Source of the DNA: a bacterium
Lineage (GTDB): Bacteria > Zhuqueibacterota > Zhuqueibacteria > Residuimicrobiales > Residuimicrobiaceae
NCBI GenBank assembly: GCA_029565685.1
Contig: JAKQNR010000052.1
Location: 1 to 64,000, forward strand
Reading direction: 5' to 3'
Length of the DNA stretch: 64,000 bases
Shown here: in pieces, positions 8,630 to 17,507 of the stretch
Position numbering within the stretch: position 1 is the stretch's first letter
Layout of the letters: every line of letters begins with the position of its first letter
The notes under the pieces: model-generated
Database searches by the model: none
Told to the model about the DNA's origin: nothing
Seen by the model: the letters and a program-made list of their open reading frames with translations, nothing else
Program-made: the position numbers and the translations under genes

Positions 8630-10261
8630 ATGGACGCGCATCAACTTCCACGTCGGGATTTTCTTAATATGCTGGCCAGTGCATTTCCTGCAGCTGCACT
8701 GGACTGGAACGCTTTTCCCCAGCGGTCAGCCGGTAAAAGCCCATCTGATTACGACGTCATCGTCATCGGCTCCGGCCTCGCCGGCCTCGCCTGCGCCGCT
8801 TCATTTGAGCGTCAGGGCTTCAAGGCGCTGGTTCTGGAGCAGCACAACAAGCCCGGCGGATTCGCCACATCCTTCAAGCGCCCCGGCGGATTCAATTTCG
8901 ACGTCTCGCTGCATTCCACAACGGTCGGTGAACGGGATGGCCGCTTTAATCTTATCTATAATTTCCCTGAAATAACCGACGTCGATTTTCTCCTTCATCC
9001 CACTTTGTTTCGCGCAATCTATCCGCAGCATGATCTGCGGGTGGCGCAGCGCGACCCCGGCGCTTACGTTGCGCAACTCTGTCAACTCTTTCCCGACGAA
9101 AGCGAAAATATCAAAGGTCTTTTCGCGGATATGCAGGGTCTGGCCGAGGATGTCGGCCGTATCTCCGCCAAACAGGGCCAGGTGGATATGAGCAACTTTC
9201 CCACCGAGTTCCCCTTTCTCTTCAAGTTTCATTCAAAGACCTGGGGCGAGATGGCCGACACCCGGATCCGCGATCCAAAGCTGAAAGCCATGATTTCCGT
9301 CCAGTGTGGATACTATGGCCTGCCGCCTTCCAAACTTTCCTGTTTCTATTACGCCCTGCCCTTTATGGGCTACCTCAGCGGCGGCGGATTTTATCCCAAA
9401 GGCCGTTCCCAGGACCTCTCCAATGCTTTCGTCAAATATCTGACGGATCGCGGCGGAAAGGTGCTGCTGAATTCCAGGGTCGACAAAATTCTTCTCAGCA
9501 ACGGCGCGGCTTCGGGTGTGCGCACCCATGATGGCCGCACCTTCACGGCAAGGGCTGTGGTTTCCAACGCCAGCCCACACGAAACTCTCGGGCGGTTGCT
9601 CGGCGAGCCCGATATTTTGGCTGCAGAAGAGGCGAAATGGAAAAATTACAGCATCAGCATTTCCTCTTTTCAAGTTTTTCTCGGCCTCAAGGAGGACTTG
9701 GTGCGCAAACTGGGCATCACTGATTCGGAAATTTTCCTTGAAACTTCCTACGATCCGGAAACCGCCTATGCGGGCGCCCTCCGCGGCGATGTGGAAAACG
9801 GCGGGGTGGGCGTCACGCTCTATGACAATATCGATAGCGATTACTCCCCCAAGGGCAAGAACACCATCAACCTGATGACCCTGCAGGGCTACGACCATTG
9901 GGATAAATATAGAGCGGACTATTCGGCCGGAGACAAAAAGGCGTACCGCAAGGAGAAGGAGCGTATGGCGGCGATCCTCATCGCCAAAGCGGAGAAGGCG
10001 CTGCTGCCGGGCTTGGCTGAAGCCATTCAGGTGAAAGAGGTCGGCACGCCCTTGACCAACCTGCGCTACACCGGCCATCCTCGCGGCGCCATTTACGGCT
10101 GGGATCAGACGGTCAACAATTCCGGGAATGCCCGCGTCGGGCACACCACGCCGGTCAAGAACCTCTATATGGCGGGCGCATGGTCGCGGCCGGGGCATGG
10201 CTATGGCGCTGTCATTCCCAGTGGCGTGGAGTGTTTCGCGGAGATCGCCAAAAGCTGGTAA
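8630..10261 (+). CDS. Tat-exported FAD-dependent oxidoreductase, phytoene desaturase/retinol saturase-like
   Basis: The best start is the ATG at 8630, with GGAGG four bases upstream, giving 543 residues. The N-terminus LPRRDFLNMLA followed by a hydrophobic stretch is a twin-arginine signal. A dinucleotide-binding fold follows (DVIVIGSGLAGLACAASFE, then LEQHNKPGGFATSF), and the C-terminus holds the second FAD motif (NLYMAGAWSRPGHGYGAVIPSG). The overall pattern matches the carotenoid desaturase/all-trans-retinol saturase group of NAD(P)/FAD oxidoreductases, usually cytoplasmic or membrane-associated; export with pre-bound FAD is inferred from the signal. The substrate is unknown. Confidence 0.85.
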   Translation: MDAHQLPRRDFLNMLASAFPAAALDWNAFPQRSAGKSPSDYDVIVIGSGLAGLACAASFERQGFKALVLEQHNKPGGFATSFKRPGGFNFDVSLHSTTVGERDGRFNLIYNFPEITDVDFLLHPTLFRAIYPQHDLRVAQRDPGAYVAQLCQLFPDESENIKGLFADMQGLAEDVGRISAKQGQVDMSNFPTEFPFLFKFHSKTWGEMADTRIRDPKLKAMISVQCGYYGLPPSKLSCFYYALPFMGYLSGGGFYPKGRSQDLSNAFVKYLTDRGGKVLLNSRVDKILLSNGAASGVRTHDGRTFTARAVVSNASPHETLGRLLGEPDILAAEEAKWKNYSISISSFQVFLGLKEDLVRKLGITDSEIFLETSYDPETAYAGALRGDVENGGVGVTLYDNIDSDYSPKGKNTINLMTLQGYDHWDKYRADYSAGDKKAYRKEKERMAAILIAKAEKALLPGLAEAIQVKEVGTPLTNLRYTGHPRGAIYGWDQTVNNSGNARVGHTTPVKNLYMAGAWSRPGHGYGAVIPSGVECFAEIAKSW

Positions 10262-10697
10262 CAGAGGCAGCTTCATTAGGCGAACGCATGCGCTGGAATC
10301 GAACGTCAGACAAAGATTTTTTCTCAGAGAAAAAACGGCCCATGAATGGAGTGCTGTCACGGCGTGTGGGCGGTTTTATTTGTATGACGTCAACGACCAG
10401 CCGAATGCATGCGGCTGGCATCGGACAAATGGAGGCCAATGGTTCAATGAACAATCTTCTGCGATCAGCGTAAAGGAGAGCGCGATTTTTTCGGGCCACC
10501 AGCGTCTATTGGATGTAGAAGGCGGCAGATCTCGTGTTTGAACCTGTGTTTTGCCCGCCGCCCGGGCGCTGTCCATTTTGCGGGAACTGCTTGCAGCCAA
10601 TCGATCCGCAAGGAGACCTGTGCCGCATGAGATCCGTTCACTTGCGCTATCAGCGGAGGTGCTGAATGCACACATTTCTATTCCATGAACGCCATGA
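10262..10697. other. Stretch without an intact gene, probably degraded upstream part of the peptidase remnant
   Basis: No frame gives a convincing protein here. I looked for the missing N-terminal zinc motif (HxxxD) of an M23 peptidase in all three plus frames and did not find it. Open frames in the stretch are short and compositionally biased. It may hold decayed sequence of the following gene. Confidence 0.35.
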
Positions 10698-11450
10698 AAG
10701 CGAGACGGGAGGGACTCGATTGGGCTCGTGGATCTGCCGATTCTGTATTATTACACCCATTTGTCCGGATTGGCCAGAGCCTTTTCAGTGGGGGACACCA
10801 TTCAAAAGGGCGACATCCTGGGATACGCCAGCGCTCGCGGCAGTTCGGGAGGTTGGCATCACTTGCACTTTAGCCTCATTCATCTGGAGAAAAAAATCCA
10901 TATCAATCCTTTTCCATTTTTAAAAGAATGGTACAACGAGTCGATGCAGCACTATGATGATTATTTGACTCGTTTTGAGGTGTTCCAGCCCCAGGTTGGA
11001 GAATCGAATAAAAACGAATTTGAAAAGCAAGTCGCAGCCGGTACGGTGTCTGCCGATCATCTTTTTACCGCCTCTGCTCCTGGAGTGATCCAGGTCCGCG
11101 AAGCCGTTGCGGCCTGCCCATTGGCCGGACTGAATCATGTGAGCTTTAACCAATTTGCACTTTTAAAATCCAGATTTTCCACACACGAAAAAAAGGGAGA
11201 AATCTGGTTTGGACATACAGGGGTGGCCAGGCTTTATCTAAACGGAAAGATGATCTATTCGGGCTCCAACAACCATCCTTACCATCGCAGCGTACAGCCG
11301 TTCCAGTGGGATGCAATAATGATAGGCGTCGAATATAACCAGGGGGAAAACGAGCTGCTGGTTGCGGTGGAACAGAGCAATCCTTTCTGGTCGTTTTCTC
11401 TGCGGCCCCGCAACCAGTTGGGAGGCAAATTGACGAGTCCAAAAGAATAG
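10698..11450 (+). pseudogene. 5'-truncated M23-family peptidase remnant fused to a jelly-roll-like tail
   Basis: The frame is open from just after a TGA at 10695-10697; the first usable start is a GTG at 10728 with no clear ribosome binding site. The first 45 residues match the end of an M23/LytM domain: LYYYTHLSGLARAFSVGD, IQKGDILGYA and then the zinc-ligand motif GGWHHLHFSL. The upstream half of the domain with the first zinc ligands is absent, so catalysis is unlikely. The C-terminal part (ARLYLNGKMIYSG to NELLVAVEQSN) looks like a carbohydrate-binding-type beta-sandwich and resembles the N-terminal module of the GH38 at 17508. It could instead be a complete small protein, but truncation is more likely. 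Confidence 0.55.
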
Positions 11451-11687
11451 ATTTTTCCACGACATGGAAAGCGTTGCCTCCTGCTGGACGCAGGGAAATA
11501 GGAGTTCGGCAGGCCGCTGATGCTTGATCAAAGACGGCCGGATCCAGCGCTTCAATTCGTCAGCCGTTTTTTTTGGCCTGTCATCCTTGAGACTTTTTTA
11601 TTCGCAGGCTGCGCGGACAGCCGGCGCCAATTTTTTTGAGCGTTTGAACCAAGACGGTTTGATAAATACCCGGCACGGAGGTGGATC

Positions 11688-13490
11688 ATGGCTGTACTTG
11701 ATTTTGCAATCGTTGTGCTGTATCTGCTGGGCACGTTGTTCATCGGCTTTTGGATGCAAAAAAAAGCTTCAGAGAGCATCACCTCTTATTTTTTAGGCAA
11801 TAAAACCATCCCCTGGTGGGCGTTGGCCTCCTCCGGCATGGCCTCCAATCTCGATCTCAGCGGCACCATGATCATCGTCGCTCTGGTCTATGCGCTGGGC
11901 GCCAACGGCTTTTACATTGAATTGCGCGGCGGCGTGGTGCTGATCATGGCTTTTTTGACTGCGTTCATGGGCAAATGGAACCGGCGCGCCAACGTGATGA
12001 CCCTGGCGGAGTGGATGGAGTTTCGCTTCGGGTCAGGGCCTGAGGGCCGCCTGGCGCGGTTGGTCACCGCAATCACGTCGCTGCTTTTCACCGTCGCCAT
12101 GGTCACCTATTTTGCCATCGGCGGCGGTAAATTTCTCGACAAGTTCCTGGGCATTCCAAGCTTCTGGGGACTCTCCTCTGAATTCTGGGCAGCCGCCATT
12201 CTGATTTTTGTCTCCGCGGTATACACGATCGCCTCCGGGCTGTATGGAGTGGTTTGGACCGATTTTTTTCAAATGGTGCTGATTCTGGCCATGATTCTAT
12301 ATATCACCATCCGGGCCTTCGGCATCGAACTGCCGGAAAACCTCCTCATCTCGATGCCGTTGAAGGATGGAGGTTTTCAGACCTATCCCACCACGTTCAG
12401 CGAGTGGAGCAACGTCCTGCCCAAATGGAATTTGGATTTGGACCCGGCCAACGCCTATTCCATATACAATCTATTCGGGGTCGCGGTGCTTTTTTATTTT
12501 TTCAAGGTGGCCTTTGAGGGCAGCGGCGGCGCCACCAACTATATGGCGCAGAGATATTTTGCAGCGCGCAACGACCGCGAAGCAGGTCTGATCTCGGTCC
12601 TGTGGACCTTTTTGCTCTCCTTCCGCTGGATCTTTGTGGCGGCCCTGGCGATCTGGGGATTGTCCCTGGGCGCGCAAATCACCGATCCGGAAAAAGTGCT
12701 GCCTATGGTGGTGGACACGCTGCCCATGGGCATCAAAGGATTTCTCGTCGCCGGCTTTATGGCCGCGGCCATGTCCACGTTCGTCTCCACCGTCAACGCC
12801 GGCGCCGCTTACTGGGTCAAAGACATCTATCTGGTGCTGATCAGACCCCATGCCTCCGGCAAGAGCGCCATGATGCAGAGCTATCTCGCATCTACCGTGG
12901 TGGTGGTGATGGGTTTGTCGCTGATGCTGGTGATTAAAAACATCAATGACATCTGGGGGTGGATCACCATGAGCATCAGCGCGGGCATGGTGATCCCCTT
13001 TATGATCCGCTGGTATTGGTGGCGATTGAACGGCTACGGCTATACCATCGGCCTGGCGACGGGCACACTGGCCGCCATTTTGTGGAAGTTGATCATGCCG
13101 GAAAACACGGAGGAGTATTTTTCTTTCATCTTTTCCTGCGGCCTGTCCATCCTCGGAACCGTTGCCGGCACTCTTCTGACGCGGCCGACGGACGACAAGG
13201 TGTTGGAACATTTCTACACGGTAACCCGGCCTTTCGGCTTCTGGGGGCCTTATAAACGCCGGCGGGATGCGTCCGCAGCGATTGCGATCGATCGTGAAAA
13301 CCGCCGCGACCTTCTTTCGCTGCTTTTTGCGGCGCCTTGGCAGATTTCGTTGTTTCTGTTCATGATGAGCCTGGTGATGCGACAATGGTCGCAGACGCTG
13401 ATGCTGGCGCTGATCCTGGCGCTGTGCAGCCTCGGCATGTATCTGTTTTGGTATCGTCATCTATCATTGCAGGAAAGGGCAGAACAATGA
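11688..13490 (+). CDS. Sodium:solute symporter (SSS/SLC5 family)
   Basis: The 600-residue protein is an inner-membrane transporter with about 14 hydrophobic segments, in the upper range of the family. The start at 11688 has a strong GGAGGT. Typical stretches include the unwound first helix region (SSGMASNLDLSGTMIIVALVYALG) and FMAAAMSTFVSTVNAGAAYWVKDIY, which corresponds to the conserved sodium-site helix 8. It ends in the ATGA that starts the alpha-mannosidase gene, so the two are translationally coupled. From this context I infer uptake of a mannose-containing sugar or another glycan breakdown product; the substrate is not readable from sequence. Confidence 0.93.
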   Translation: MAVLDFAIVVLYLLGTLFIGFWMQKKASESITSYFLGNKTIPWWALASSGMASNLDLSGTMIIVALVYALGANGFYIELRGGVVLIMAFLTAFMGKWNRRANVMTLAEWMEFRFGSGPEGRLARLVTAITSLLFTVAMVTYFAIGGGKFLDKFLGIPSFWGLSSEFWAAAILIFVSAVYTIASGLYGVVWTDFFQMVLILAMILYITIRAFGIELPENLLISMPLKDGGFQTYPTTFSEWSNVLPKWNLDLDPANAYSIYNLFGVAVLFYFFKVAFEGSGGATNYMAQRYFAARNDREAGLISVLWTFLLSFRWIFVAALAIWGLSLGAQITDPEKVLPMVVDTLPMGIKGFLVAGFMAAAMSTFVSTVNAGAAYWVKDIYLVLIRPHASGKSAMMQSYLASTVVVVMGLSLMLVIKNINDIWGWITMSISAGMVIPFMIRWYWWRLNGYGYTIGLATGTLAAILWKLIMPENTEEYFSFIFSCGLSILGTVAGTLLTRPTDDKVLEHFYTVTRPFGFWGPYKRRRDASAAIAIDRENRRDLLSLLFAAPWQISLFLFMMSLVMRQWSQTLMLALILALCSLGMYLFWYRHLSLQERAEQ

Positions 13491-16400
13491 TGCAAACAAG
13501 TGGTGTTGCACGGCGGTTCCTGCGGGCATTGAAAACGGGCGTGGCCGTCGGCGGGATCCTGCTATCCCTTGCGCTGAGGACGACTCTGCGCGCCTCGCCG
13601 GATTCGCCTGCGCAGAAAAAGGCCTATCTGGTCGCCACCTCTCATCTCGACACCCAATGGCGCTGGACCATACAGACCACCATTCGGGATTATATTCCGA
13701 ACACGCTGCGGGGAAATTTTGCGCTGTTGCAACGATATCCTGAATATGTGTTCAACTTTGAGGGCGCCTTTCGCTACATGCTGGCCAAAGAGTATTATCC
13801 GCAAGAGTATGCCAGAATGGCCGACTACATTCGAGCCGGCCGCTGGCAGGTGACCGGCAGCTTTGTGGACGCTTGCGATGTGAACATCCCCTCTCCGGAA
13901 TCGCTGATCCGCCAGGCGCTCTACGGCAACGGTTTTTTCCAAAAGGAGTTCGGCAAAACCAGCTGTGACATTTTCCTTCCCGATTGTTTCGGTTTTGGCT
14001 ACGCTCTGCCCTCCATCGCCAGGCACTGTGGTCTTTTAGGCTTTTCAACGCAAAAATTGACCTGGGGGTCTTCTGTCGGCATTCCCTTTGACATCGGTCT
14101 CTGGCAGGGAGTCGACGGCCATACGCTGATCGCCGCGCTGGATCCCGGCGCCTATGTGTCGGATCTGACTCAGGATCAGAGTCGCGACTCGGTGGTGGCG
14201 CGGGCGATCGATCGGCAATGGCGGCGGTCCGGTTTATCCGTTGCCTACCGCTATTATGGCACCGGCGATGTCGGCGGCGCACCCAGCGAGGGCTCGGTTC
14301 AATGGCTGGAAAACAGCCTTCATTCCGACGGGCCCATCACCGTCGTCAGCGCGACGGCGGATCAGCTGTATCGTGAGCTGTCGCCCGAACAGCAGCAGGC
14401 GCTGCCCCGCTACAACGGCGAACTGCTGATGAGCACGCACGGCACCGGCTGCTACACCAGCCAGGCGGCGATGAAGCGTTGGAACCGCAAAAACGAATTG
14501 CTGGCGAACGCCGCGGAGCGCGCAGCCGTGGTCGCCGATTGGTTCGGCGCCGCCCGCTACCCGAAAGAGAAATTGAAAGACGCCTGGGTACGTTTCCTCT
14601 GGCATCAATTTCATGACGATTTGACCGGCACCAGCATTCCAGAGGCGTACGAGTTCTCCTGGAACGACGAGATCATCAGCGCCAATCAGTTCGCCGCCGT
14701 GCTCGAACACAGCGTCGCCGCAGCGTCTCGCGGTCTCGATACGCGGGTCACGGGACTCCCCATTCTGGTGTATAATCCGCTGAGTTTCGACCGCCAGGAT
14801 GTAGTGGAGATCACCGTGCCCAGGGAGGGCGAGAAGCCATACGCCCGCATTTTCGATCGCGGCCGAGAAGTGCCGTCGCAGGTGTTGTCGGCTACTGCCA
14901 CAACGCTGCGGATGATCTTTCTCGCTCGAGCGCCGTCTGTGGGTTTCCAAGTATACAGCCTGCGTTACAGCGACACGCCGTATCGTGAAGCGTCGGACCT
15001 CCATGTCTCTGCGAGCCGGCTGGAGAATAAACGCTATCGCCTTACGCTCAACGCCCAGGGACAGGTGGTCTCTATACGCGATAAAAAGGCGAACCGGGAA
15101 TTGCTGTCTGCGCCCCTGCAGCTGCAGCTTCTCAACAACACTTCGATCGATTGGCCCGCCTGGGAGGTGATCTACAAGGACCTATCCGTTCCGCCCAGGG
15201 CTGCGGTGGACAGCCCGGCGCAGGTGTCGGTGGTGGAAAACGGGCCCGTGCGCGTTTGCCTGCGAATCACGCAGAGAAAAGACAGTTCCACATTCATTCA
15301 GAACATCTCCCTGGCTGCCGGTGAGGCGGGGGACCAGGTTCTTTTCTCTCTTGCCCTGAACTGGAATACGCGGGGCACGCTGCTCAAGGCAGCCTTCCCC
15401 TTGAGTGTGCGCAATGACCACGCGACCTACGATCTCGGCGTCGGCGCCATCGCCCGGCCCACCAACAGCGAAAAACTATACGAAGTACCGGCACAGCAGT
15501 GGGCGGACTTGACCGATGCCGGCGGCGAGTACGGGGTGGCGGTGTTCAACGATTGTAAATACGGGTGGGATAAACCGGATGATCATACGCTGCGACTGAC
15601 TCTGTTGCATACTCCCACCACCGGCAGCGGTTTCCAGGACCAATCTGCTCAGGATCTGGGATGTCATCAAATGGCTTACGGACTGATGGGACATGCCGGT
15701 CCCTGGCAGCAGAGCGGCGTGGTGCAGCAGGCCGGCCGACTGAATCAGCCTTTGATCGCTTTTTTAACCGGCCGTCATAGTGGTTGCGCGAGCGAACTGT
15801 CCTTCGCCTCCCTTGACACCGATCAGATCCTTATCCATGCGATCAAACAGGCGGAGGCAAGCGATGAAATCGTCGTGCGCCTGTGTGAGTGCAGCGGCAG
15901 GCCGGTGGAGCAGGCGGCGCTGAAATTTTATGCACCGGTCCAGTCCGCGCGTGAGTTGAACGGCAGCGAGGCGTTTGTCGCTCCGTTGAACGTCCATCAG
16001 GGTGCGCTGCATCTCAGCTTTGCGCCCTATCAGCTCAGGACCATTGCGGTGCGCCTTGCCGATCCTCCTCAGGCCGTCCAGTCCGTCCGCTGCCAGCCGG
16101 TGGATTTGCCCTTCACTTTGGACGCTTTTTCTTCGAACGAGGACCGGAGTGACGGCGATCTCGACGGCAACGGCGCCTGTTTTCCGAGTGAGCTGATCTC
16201 AGACACAGTGCTTTCCGAGGAGGTGGTTTTTAAAATGGGCTCCACAGCCCCAGGATCACTGAATGCGCTGGCGTGCAAGGGTCAGACTTTGACGCTGCCT
16301 GCCGGCGGCTATAATCGCTTGCATCTGCTTGCTGCCAGCCGAACGGAGGATGTATCATGCAGTCTGCTTGTCGAGGGGCGGCCGCATACATGGAAGGTGC

Positions 16401-17443
16401 AGAGCTTTCGCGGAAACATCGGCCAATGGGACAGCCGGCTGGTTGACGGCAGCGCGGCTGAGATCGGTCGGCTTAACGGCGTTGAGGTGGAAACCTTTTC
16501 ACTCACGCCGGGATTCATCAAGACGGATCGGATCGCCTGGGTGGCTACCCATTCGCATACCCCTGGCGGCGATGTGCCGTACAAATTCTGCTATTTATTC
16601 AGATATGATTTTCCCCTGGCTGAGAATGTCCGCACCGTCGCCCTGCCAAACCAGGAAGAGGTGGTTGTTTTCGCCGCCACGTGCAGCCGGGAAGAAAACG
16701 GAGGCGCCCGTGCTCTGTCGCCCTTGTTCGACCAGTTTCCGGACAACCAGGTCGCCATCGTCTCTGCGGAGAACGCCCTCTGTTTTGTCGACAAGCTGCT
16801 CATCTCCCTGGTTGCCTCTCCGTCGCAGAAAGAGGTGCGCTATACGCTGGATGGTTCGGAACCCGGTGCGTCCTCGTTGCTTTATCAGGCCCCGTTTTTC
16901 GTTGACCGTACCACCCTGGTCAAGGCGTGTGCATTCGATCCGCTGAACAACGCCGGGCCGGTCGCATCGAAACGGTTTTTCCAATCGTCACTGCGGCCGG
17001 CCGTTGCTGCGTCCGACGGCGACGCAGGCGTCTGTTGCAGTTATTATGAAGGCGTGTGGAAATGGCTGCCGAATTTCCCACAACTGAGCCCTATACGCAC
17101 CGCGGTTTTGCCCGATTTCAGCCTGCCGGATCAGGCGCGCGAGGATCATTTCGCCGTTCTCTATACCGCCATGATCAACATACCGGCCGACGGTTTTTAC
17201 ACTTTTTATACCCGTTCGGATGACGGATCCGCACTTTGGATCGGCGATGTCAAGGTGGTGGATAACGACGGCTCCCATGGCGCTGACGAAAAAGCCGGCC
17301 TCATCGGACTGGCGGCCGGATGGCATCCCATCACGGTGCATTATTTTGAAGATCACGGCGAGCAATCGCTGCAGGTCAGTTACGCCGGCCCCGGCATTCC
17401 CAAGCAGATCATTCCGGCAGAGCGGCTCAGGCAACGCCCATAA
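13487..17443 (+). CDS. Secreted GH38 alpha-mannosidase with chitobiase-C-like and PA14 domains
   Basis: The gene starts within the stop codon of the symporter (ATGA at 13487, GGAAAGG upstream) and encodes 1318 residues. A hydrophobic segment near residues 15-35 serves as signal or anchor. The GH38 catalytic domain follows: SHLDTQWRW supplies His53 and Asp55 as zinc ligands, and LPDCFGFG holds Asp166, the expected nucleophile. The mannosidase beta-sandwich regions continue to about residue 870. Near residue 1110 is a chitobiase/hexosaminidase C-terminal-type domain (VRYTLDGSEPGASS), and the last 150 residues form a PA14 domain (ADGFYTFYTRSDDGSALWIG). It should release alpha-linked mannose outside the cytoplasm. 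The PA14 fusion suggests glycan binding. Confidence 0.9.
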   Translation: MMQTSGVARRFLRALKTGVAVGGILLSLALRTTLRASPDSPAQKKAYLVATSHLDTQWRWTIQTTIRDYIPNTLRGNFALLQRYPEYVFNFEGAFRYMLAKEYYPQEYARMADYIRAGRWQVTGSFVDACDVNIPSPESLIRQALYGNGFFQKEFGKTSCDIFLPDCFGFGYALPSIARHCGLLGFSTQKLTWGSSVGIPFDIGLWQGVDGHTLIAALDPGAYVSDLTQDQSRDSVVARAIDRQWRRSGLSVAYRYYGTGDVGGAPSEGSVQWLENSLHSDGPITVVSATADQLYRELSPEQQQALPRYNGELLMSTHGTGCYTSQAAMKRWNRKNELLANAAERAAVVADWFGAARYPKEKLKDAWVRFLWHQFHDDLTGTSIPEAYEFSWNDEIISANQFAAVLEHSVAAASRGLDTRVTGLPILVYNPLSFDRQDVVEITVPREGEKPYARIFDRGREVPSQVLSATATTLRMIFLARAPSVGFQVYSLRYSDTPYREASDLHVSASRLENKRYRLTLNAQGQVVSIRDKKANRELLSAPLQLQLLNNTSIDWPAWEVIYKDLSVPPRAAVDSPAQVSVVENGPVRVCLRITQRKDSSTFIQNISLAAGEAGDQVLFSLALNWNTRGTLLKAAFPLSVRNDHATYDLGVGAIARPTNSEKLYEVPAQQWADLTDAGGEYGVAVFNDCKYGWDKPDDHTLRLTLLHTPTTGSGFQDQSAQDLGCHQMAYGLMGHAGPWQQSGVVQQAGRLNQPLIAFLTGRHSGCASELSFASLDTDQILIHAIKQAEASDEIVVRLCECSGRPVEQAALKFYAPVQSARELNGSEAFVAPLNVHQGALHLSFAPYQLRTIAVRLADPPQAVQSVRCQPVDLPFTLDAFSSNEDRSDGDLDGNGACFPSELISDTVLSEEVVFKMGSTAPGSLNALACKGQTLTLPAGGYNRLHLLAASRTEDVSCSLLVEGRPHTWKVQSFRGNIGQWDSRLVDGSAAEIGRLNGVEVETFSLTPGFIKTDRIAWVATHSHTPGGDVPYKFCYLFRYDFPLAENVRTVALPNQEEVVVFAATCSREENGGARALSPLFDQFPDNQVAIVSAENALCFVDKLLISLVASPSQKEVRYTLDGSEPGASSLLYQAPFFVDRTTLVKACAFDPLNNAGPVASKRFFQSSLRPAVAASDGDAGVCCSYYEGVWKWLPNFPQLSPIRTAVLPDFSLPDQAREDHFAVLYTAMINIPADGFYTFYTRSDDGSALWIGDVKVVDNDGSHGADEKAGLIGLAAGWHPITVHYFEDHGEQSLQVSYAGPGIPKQIIPAERLRQRP

Positions 17444-17507
17444 GTCCGGCCTCATTCGCTCGTGATGAATGCGCAACAGGCCGGCTGGCCCGAGAGAGGA
17501 GTTTTGT

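Noticed and set aside
9233..10360. Long minus-strand open frame of 375 codons opposite the FAD oxidoreductase
   Set aside because: It is antisense to a gene with clear motifs, begins outside any ribosome binding site and has an unnatural mix rich in His, Arg and Gln.
11607..11638. Terminator before the symporter gene
   Set aside because: A five-base stem (GGCTG/CAGCC) is too short and its T run begins eight bases away.
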